Shown piece after piece: positions 57,311 through 64,000 of a stretch of 64,000 bases of DNA; within the stretch, counting starts at the first letter, position 1; every line of letters begins with the position of its first letter. The DNA lies in contig NC_071339.1 of assembly GCF_027744825.2 (NCBI RefSeq), forward strand, positions 26,583,501 to 26,647,500. Reading direction: 5' to 3'. The notes under the pieces were generated by a model. It saw nothing but the letters and a program-made list of their open reading frames with translations, was not told the DNA's origin and did not search any database. A program made the position numbers and the translations under genes. The stretch is from Synchiropus splendidus (lineage: Eukaryota > Chordata > Actinopteri > Syngnathiformes > Callionymidae).

Positions 57311-59782
57311 TTTTTTGGGAGCTCCCAGTGAGTCAGAGCTGTGGGTGACTAAATGTAACAGAACATATCTGAGGATACTCATATGTGTGCTCTAAGTAAG
57401 CCAGTGAGAGGAAACGCCTACGTCAGCAATCAAACCAATAACCACCCACAGTATTCACACTTGAAATTGTTCTGCCGTTCTCAATTCCACTGATGTCGTC
57501 AGACAAGTCTCTGATATATGAACAGAAGGTGGAAAGTGACATTAGCTTGGGATTTTGTTCATGAGTTTGGGAATTATCTTACCAGGAGAAAGATATTCAG
57601 TTTTGATGGTGTTGTCATTCCGTGTTCTCTTGCCATTCTTCCCAAGGGCACGGCTCACTGGTTGGATGCACGACTTTAGTTTGAAAGAGGGAAGTCTTGG
57701 CCTCCATTTGAAATGTGGCCGAGGTCGGAGAGCTTGTCCACCCATTTTACAATCGTAATGCTAAAGACTCCAGAATGTTGGCAAATTTGACGCCCACCAC
57801 GTGACAAGTTGACGGTCGACTGTTTGGTGGTGTCATCTGTGTTAGAGGTGAATACGCAGGAAAAAAATTGCGATCTTAGCACTTACAGCCCAAAAAGTCC
57901 ATGCCACAGTCCAAGACATGCAACACGGAACGCTGTCTTCTGCCACATTAGACAAACATTAGACTCAAAAGTCCACCAACATAAATGTTTACGCCACGGG
58001 ATTAAGGACTGTTTGAAAAGTCAGGTAATGAAACACAGAAGCAGGTATCAAAATAGGTCAATTTCAGAAGAGATATTCCTATAGCTAACAGGGTCATCCA
58101 CAGCAGTTTAGCCATGTAGTGGCCCCCAACTATGTGATTTTCGATCAAATGTGGTGGGAATTCAACTCCTACGCTGGGAGTTCCATGGAACATCAGTGGT
58201 GTTGCTCATAACAATACATTTATATTGTAGGTACAGCAAGGATCTAGAGGGTGAAGAGAACAATTATCACCTGGACTGGACTTCAAATGGAAGACAACAA
58301 AAACTCCCTTATGGGCCTTCTGAATGACTTTGAGTTGCCTACAGTATATGTTTATCTTTTTGATGAAGATTGTACTGTATCGTGCATTAACCTTCTTTGT
58401 TCATCAGTGACTTTTCTGTTTTTACGGGGCGAAAATTAGGTTCTTAGTTGAACAGAGAAACTGATGTAATCTTTTTATGTCATTATACAACTGTCCTCTG
58501 CCCTCTTGTTGTTTGGGGTTCAGAATCGTATCAGACATTCTCATCACTTATTTTAGGGTGGCACTATACATTTAGCTTTTGGCTCTTTTTGTCTTTTGGA
58601 TTTAAGTGAACTGATGCTTTGCTAATGTTTCATGGTCAGGGCTTTAGCGGCAGATCGATGTTAAACGAAGCAGAGGTGTTGCTTGTGTGTCTGTGTGTAG
58701 CTCCTGATCTACGACTTTGAGCTTCAGAGACCGCTAATTGTTGAGCAATCTGGTCGGATGTGGAGGTGACACCACGGGTGTCGAGGTGTGTGTTTTCAAG
58801 AAAACCAATTTACAATTTGTATGCCAGTTAATGAGATTTCTTTGGCGGGAAGGACACTGGCAGGGTGGGGTGCTAGGAAGGGGTGTAGCGTTAAATGTGT
58901 ATGCAGCAAGTGTATCAACGTCTCCGGCTCTCCTTGACTCACGTTCTTGATTTGTTGACGCATGTGAGGGACACAGGGAAGAGTGAGCCATGGTGAGGTT
59001 TGATCAGATCAACAGCAACTCAATTACTCAGCCCTTTGTAGGATTAATATACATGTTTGTCTTCATACGTGCGAGAGATAAAGCCACTGAGGAGTCTAAC
59101 TGTGAGACAAAGGGACGGACACCCACCACCACCTTGAGTTTGAAGAATGTAATTACTTTGACAGTGTAATTACCAGCAGCTCTTGCACACTGACTTACAC
59201 TATTTGATTAACCAACACCTTCAAATAACAATGGAGGCTTGACACAAAAATGTGCTTTGCAGATTTTTACTAAGGATGGACTTTATAGGCTTGCAATTTA
59301 CATAAAACCCCTAAATGAAGATTGATACAAGGAGCGGCATGTTTTGCAATAGATTTCAGCTTGAATCCGTCTTTTTCTGCCACTTTTACATATATGTGGG
59401 ATCTGAATAAGCCCCTCCTTTTAGGGTGTTTTGACTAATAACTGACTTGTATCATTTACTTCAACTGGTAGAAAACGTGTTGTTATAAAATAATGTTAAA
59501 CCTTTTCATTGGTCATTAATCTGCCTCCAACTCATGAACTGAAATGTTGCCATTGAGCTAGAGAAAGATGATTGTTGGCAGTGTTTCACAAGTATTTTGA
59601 TTGATTTTTGATTGAACTTCTTTCCCAGAGAGAACTGCAGCATGATCACCATCTACCTTCTTTCTTTCTTACTATCCGACCTTTGGACAAACACCTCCTG
59701 TCCCACTAATACTACTATAGAGATGAAGTAAATGAAGGACAATATTATGAAGGGAAATGAGCAACTTCATGCTGGTTTGCAC

Positions 59783-60381
59783 TAGGGATGGGCAATAACT
59801 TATCGTACACAATGTACCGCCAAACACAATCTCGCACACGTGAACATGATGAGACCATGACGGCGATGAAAAACAACCATTTCAGGAGAGAGAATTGTGA
59901 AAAGGGTTTTCATCTCAATGACAGTTTGTATAATGATTTGAGAATAGAATATGACTAAATGATCATTTATTCTCATGATTTATAATATTTCCTCAATAGC
60001 ATCTAGGAAATGTGTCCAGACTGGTCCATAGTTCAAGTCAACTGTTACGAGACATGAGATACAGCAGACAGACGGCTCAATTTAACCCATATATAAAACG
60101 GGCAGAGCAGTCTGTCAGACACGAGTGGCTTCTACCCAAGACCTGAAACATTGAATTTCTCGTCTCTACACTTAGTTAACTATTATATTTAGACATAAAC
60201 AAATAATGATGTTGGAGACAAACTCAACTAATAAGTTTCATCACAACACAGTTTCAAGAGAGAATGTAGCATGTCCAACACATGGAATAGAATGAAAATG
60301 TATTGTATCATTATGTATGGTTATCGCCGGAATGACATTTATCGTGATTATTTATTGTGACTTTTTTTTTTGTCATCCCAA
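59783..60381. mobile_element. Complete non-autonomous hAT element with perfect 8-bp TSD
   Basis: The left end is TAGGGATGGGCAATA. The right end, read on the minus strand, is TTGGGATGACAAAAA. The element is flanked on both sides by the identical 8 bases GTTTGCAC (59775-59782 and 60382-60389). Inside both ends are TTATCG/TATCGTGATT-type words. The 599 bp hold no transposase-like frame, so it would have been moved by a related autonomous hAT. The exact duplication gives its boundaries to the base and suggests a relatively young insertion. Confidence 0.88.
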
Positions 60382-60389
60382 GTTTGCAC

Positions 60390-61792
60390 TCTCTGAGTAC
60401 TTTTGTTACTTATATTTTGAACCTCTTTTTTTCCAAGCAAATCTGTAGTGTTCTATGGCATGTGCTGTACACACCTGTCAGCTGGAGAGACAAGTCTGCG
60501 TGGTGCTTAAGCTGTGTGACAGACAGGAGTGTTTTGTTCTCTGTTAACTGTGCTGTTGAGTCATCTGTTAATATGTTTGATTCAACTTTGCTCCCCTTGG
60601 TTTCCTGGGCGAAAGAGGAGACATAACAAAATCAATTTTCTATTTTATCCAGTGAAATTCATCACAAGAATATTGCTGTATTGATACTTAATAAAGTTAT
60701 CTGGGATTGTTTTTGATGTTGAGCTATCTTGTGTATTTTGTGAAACTGCGTTTAACTCCATAAACAAGGCGACTCTGAATTCTATTGTATTGAGTGTTAA
60801 GGGACAATACTGCACACTGTTTCACTCTACTTTGTCTCTTGCCCTGACCATCATAAAATGATGTAGCTAGTCTTTTCCTCATGCCATAAGATAAATAGTC
60901 AAACCCCATAACTCATGTTATGTTTACCTTGTCCTTGTGGGACAGTATCACGGCTCATCATAGTTCAAGAGTACACTAGACCTTCTTTAAGAGTTAAAGC
61001 TTTCTCTAATATTCCAATCTGATTCACGTCAAAATAATTTGTGGCTATCAGTTTAACTTCACCGGCAGTGAAAAGTGATGGCGCTTAACTAGAGTGAGGG
61101 AGGACGTGTTTAATGTGGAGAAACCAAAGACGAGGATGGGTGAGATGAAATAGTGGTCGGAAGAATAAACAGGAAATATTTAAAAGTATGGCAGCAGCTG
61201 ATGAACTGATTGAATTAGCTGAAGGAGAGGAGGAGAGGCAGGCTGTGAAAAATAGAGGACAGATGAGTCAAAGCAGGTGGTCTCAGATAAAGGACAAACA
61301 GAAGAAGAGAAGAGAAGGTCACCGGAACAAAGAAGGACCTTGTAGGCAGAAATGTCTCTTCGTAAGGGAAAGACGAGAACATGGAAGGGTGAGACTGAAT
61401 TTAAGAGGCGAAGGAGACAAGAGGAGGTGGAAGACAAATAGATAAAGCACTTCAACTTTCGGTGTTGGTGGGAGAGGAGGAAAAATGACAACGGGTCAAG
61501 AACAGAAAAAAAAACAAAAAACGATTGGCAGTAAATTGATTACGTCTGTGTGTTATCGACTGTCTGAGTGGCTGTAATTGTTTCCTCTGCTGTGCGTGTG
61601 TTAAAGCGAGCGAGAGAGCACTTTATGACGGGTTGTCTGTCACCTCGTGCCCTGATCTGTTTAGTATTCTGTCCGTTCTACACACACACCATCCCAGTGT
61701 GTGTCTGCCTAATCCCCAGCACTTATTCTGTTGGCTTGACTAACTGACAGACTAATAGCAGGGGCAGGCGGAAGGGGTGTGAGTGTGTGTGT
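60390..61792. other. Intronic sequence, nothing recognised
   Basis: No supported exon. The purine-rich segment 61140-61440 gives open frames on both strands that are compositional. Confidence 0.4.
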
Positions 61793-61793
61793 T

Positions 61794-61991
61794 CTTGTAC
61801 ATTTATCTTTGTGAGGACCAGCATGAGTTTTTAATCAACAGAGTTAGGACATTTGGACAGGTCCTCACTTTGTTAAGCCTCATTTTGAGGGTTAAAACTA
61901 CGAAATAGCTGGGTTATTATAAGTGGGGTTTAGTTTGGTTAAGAGTAAAGGTTAAGTTTAGCCATTTGTTTTTCGGTGGTTTAGTTTAGGG
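61794..61991 (+). repeat. Dispersed GGGGACC-type repeat, copy 3a
   Basis: Starts at a GTGTGTGTGTTCTTGTAC edge, then CTTTGTGAGGACCAGCATG, GGACAGGTCCTCACTTTGTT, CCTCATTTTGAGGGTTAAAA, TAGCTGGGTTATTATAAGTG and TTTAGCCATTTGTTTTTCGG. It is cut at its right side by the hAT-like element that follows. Confidence 0.65.
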
Positions 61992-62368
61992 CAGTGTTTC
62001 TCAATTATTTTCTGTTGCGCCCCCCCCACGAAGAAGTAAACATTTTGCACCCCCCAATTCTCTGCCGCCTCTGTAAATAGTATCATTGGTCTATAAAATT
62101 ATTATAAGTACATGTCTGCTTTACACAGTAACCTTGTTAACATGAAAGAAAAGAAAAAAGAAAGTAATATAGAGCAACTTACAATAAAGAATAAGTTTAT
62201 TAACATTGTTTTTGTCAGTAACAGAAAACACTTAAGTGCATGAGATTGCCTGAAATAAAAAAAAAATCATGAGTGGATATACAATTACATTTTATTCTAA
62301 AAAAAATGTATGTTGCGAGGTCACATGCGCCCCTGGCATCACTCCATGGGGAATTATGTCAACCACTG
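61992..62368 (+). mobile_element. hAT (Charlie-like) MITE nested in repeat
   Basis: The left end is CAGTGTTTCTCAATTATTTT. The right end, read on the minus strand, is CAGTGGTTGACATAATTCCC. The interior (AAGTAATATAGAGCAACTTA, TTATTAACATTGTTTTTGTC, CATGAGTGG) matches the element at 34168-34418. The left arm also holds a C run, CGCCCCCCCC, as seen in similar ends. The outer 8 bases (GTTTAGGG and TCCTCACT) do not match, so the target duplication is lost or the insertion was accompanied by a deletion. It separates two units of the GGGGACC repeat. Confidence 0.72.
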
Positions 62369-62374
62369 TCCTCA

Positions 62375-62640
62375 CTAAGACAGGAAGACAAACGCGTTTG
62401 CGTTGTATTGCTATATTTGTGGGGACCTTTTGCTTTTGTGGGAACCTTTTCCTAGACCCCACAAGTTTAAGCTTCAATTTGAGGAATAAAACTTGACAAT
62501 TCCTGGGTCATTGTGATTGAGTCCTGGCTATGGTTAGCCATTTGTTTTTTGGATGGCTAGTATTGGAAGAGGCTGGGAAAGCATTACCTCAGTGGCTGGT
62601 CCCCACCAAGATAGAGATCCACACGTGTATGTTGGTACAC
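62375..62640 (+). repeat. Dispersed GGGGACC-type repeat, copy 3b
   Basis: Contains GTATTGCTATATTTGTGGGG, CCTTTTGCTTTTGTGGGAAC, TTCAATTTGAGGAATAAAAC, TTCCTGGGTCATTGTGATTG, TTTGTTTTTTGGATGGCTAG and GCTGGTCCCCACCAAGATAG. Same orientation as copy 3a, so the two are a tandem dimer interrupted by the MITE. Confidence 0.65.
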
Positions 62641-62866
62641 AATAGCATACATCTCAGTAGACTCAACACATTTGAGGGATGAAAAACAATATATGGATTG
62701 ATCATGATTAGAATTGTAATGGAATTACCTTCTTAATTAAAATTCACAAACATATTTCTTGTTTAAAAAAAAAGGCAACTTTGCATGTTATATTATATTG
62801 TAGAATTATTATTATACATTCAAAATTGTTTCAGTTTTGAAAGAATTGATACTGTTTTGCCAAAGG

Positions 62867-62880
62867 GCACCCTCTAGTGG
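62867..62880 (-). promoter_or_regulatory. CTCF-like motif (one mismatch)
   Basis: The minus strand reads CCACTAGAGGGTGC, matching the CTCF core except for T in place of C near its end. Same orientation as the motifs at 18.5 and 43.2 kb. Confidence 0.3.
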
Positions 62881-62945
62881 CTGCTTATGTCACCACCGAT
62901 ATAAAACACTATCATAACTACTCTACTCATTGGCCACACGCCATT

Positions 62946-63272
62946 GGCCTAGTGGTTAGCACTTTTGCCTTGTAGCAAGAAGGCTGCAGGGTCAGGCTGG
63001 TGGCCTTTCTGCATGGAGTTTGCATGTTCTTCCCGTGTGCGTGTGGCTTTTCTCCAAGAACCCCTGTTTCTTCCAACGATCCAAAAACATGCTAATTTGG
63101 GGTTCAGTTTTATTGAGCACTCTAAATTGTAGGTGTGCGCGAATGGTTGTTTGTCTGTATGATGATGAACTGGCGAACTGTCCAGAGTGTCCCCCGCCTA
63201 TCGCCTGTTGCTGCTGATAGTAGCATGTCTCCCCCTTCGACCCTACTCTGGAGGACAACGCGAAATAGAAGA
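62946..63272 (+). mobile_element. SINE-like tRNA-related dispersed repeat, degenerate
   Basis: Begins with a tRNA-like head (GGCCTAGTGGTTAGCACTTT, then GCAGGGTCAGG in the place of a B box). It continues with GCATGGAGTTTGCATGTTCT, TCCCGTGTGCGTGTGGCTTT, GTGCGCGAATGGTTGTTTGT, GATGATGAACTGGCGAACTG and CCAGAGTGTCCCCCGCCTAT. This order of words is that of a very common fish repeat known to me from many genomic loci. tRNA derivation is inferred from the head only. It is too mutated to be active. Confidence 0.6.
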
Positions 63273-64000
63273 TTACTTAATTTCCTTTTAAAAAAGGAAA
63301 TGAATAAATAAATATAACAATTATTATTATTAAAAATAATGGTAATATATAATATAATATATGAGTGACGTTGCTTGGGCAATATAATAATAATAATCAT
63401 AATAATGGTCTGTCATATCATTACTCGCAGATTTGCTTGGATATCTTCACGAGAAAGACAAAGCAGGAGATCTAGTCCAAGCGCAATGAAGCATCCATCT
63501 CCGTCTGACCCTGAGACTGAAGTGAACACACTCAGCAGGATAAAAACAAAAAGCATTTTCCACCTCATTTATGGTGGATTGCTTTCAATGATGCGCCAGT
63601 GCCTGGGATTTTATCCTGTGTTTTCATGGCTGCTGTTTTTGTGTGTGAGGAGTAGGTGAGGAAATTGACAGCCTTCAATTGAGTGGCCACCATTACTTAA
63701 TGGAGCTATGCAATCTTATGTAGATGGTGAGATGTGACGCTGAGTGCAGGTGTCATCGGCGACAAAAAAAAAAACATTTTTTCCTTCCCTCTGATTTTTC
63801 TTTTTCTAAACATGACCTGTCATGTCTGTCTGAAAGAACTTCCACTTAAGTGCAATGAAGCTGTCGGTCTGTTCACAGATTACATGTGAATGCAGTTAAA
63901 CTCATGCAAAACCTCTCCTCTCCATCAGATGTGCATTTTTGGCTTCTCCTCGCTCCACAAATGTTGTTTCAAGCTGTCACACTGATGGTCTCGACACTGA
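63273..64000. other. Intronic sequence, nothing recognised
   Basis: An AT-rich (AAT)n-like start (63295-63410) is followed by unremarkable sequence. No supported exon up to the window edge. Confidence 0.4.

Larger units (their letters stand above)
54808..64000 (+). other. Probable first intron (5' part)
   Basis: Follows the donor at 54808 and continues to the window edge with no convincing downstream exon, so the intron would exceed 9.2 kb. It holds three repeat-rich zones (59.8-60.4, 61.8-62.6 and 62.9-63.3 kb) and otherwise unique non-coding sequence. Long first intron plus flanking gene desert suits a regulated developmental or neural gene, which is inference only. Confidence 0.5.

Noticed and set aside
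1..64000. CRISPR array, prokaryotic operon, or rRNA/tRNA genes
   Set aside because: No regularly spaced direct repeats, no ribosome-binding-site-led gene runs and no rRNA or intact tRNA signatures. The sequence is clearly vertebrate nuclear DNA.

Overview
This window looks like vertebrate nuclear DNA, most likely from a teleost fish. The sequence is AT-leaning and rich in homopolymers and (CA)n/(AT)n microsatellites. Nearly all of it is non-coding. Every recognisable protein-like stretch is a decayed transposon: L2/Maui-like and RTE-clade LINEs, hAT elements with 8-bp target-site duplications, and a DIRS-like retroelement piece. That mixture is typical of percomorph-type fish genomes. No bacterial-style operon, CRISPR array, rRNA, functional tRNA or complete protein-coding gene is visible. 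The species cannot be named from the sequence alone.

Layout. 1-14 kb is non-coding apart from a pyrimidine tract (0.4 kb), a hAT-like end (2.3 kb), one copy of a dispersed GGGGACC-type repeat (3.4 kb) and a possible hAT element (5.2-5.9 kb). 14.2-16.1 kb holds L2 LINE fragments in both orientations. 16-27 kb is mostly unique, with two strong hairpins, an (AT)n tract and a solitary L2 tail. 27-28.4 kb has a tandem pair of the GGGGACC repeat and a short hAT derivative that still encodes part of a BED zinc finger. 28.4-36.5 kb is AT-rich, with several homeodomain-motif-rich stretches that resemble conserved regulatory DNA and a hAT MITE with matching target duplications at 34.2 kb. 36.5-37.8 kb is an inverted RTE LINE remnant, and 38.2-38.9 kb is another L2 copy. 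41-46 kb is unusually duplicated: two separate local direct duplications, then a DIRS-like RNase H fragment beside a pair of inverted terminal repeats. 47.8 kb is a short MITE.

The only credible host gene starts near 54.3 kb. A CpG-rich block contains a 5' leader with three upstream ATGs, then a 29-codon signal-peptide exon (54720-54807) with good Kozak context and a consensus splice donor. The rest of the window (at least 9.2 kb) would be its first intron, on the + strand. That intron contains a complete 599-bp hAT element with a perfect 8-bp duplication, another hAT-like MITE nested between two GGGGACC-repeat units, and a SINE-like repeat. The protein is secreted or a type I membrane protein, but the gene itself cannot be identified from this exon.

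Nothing here amounts to a clear new molecular system. The most useful observations are the structurally dated transposon insertions, the local duplications at 41-46 kb, the upstream-ORF-laden leader and the candidate regulatory blocks.
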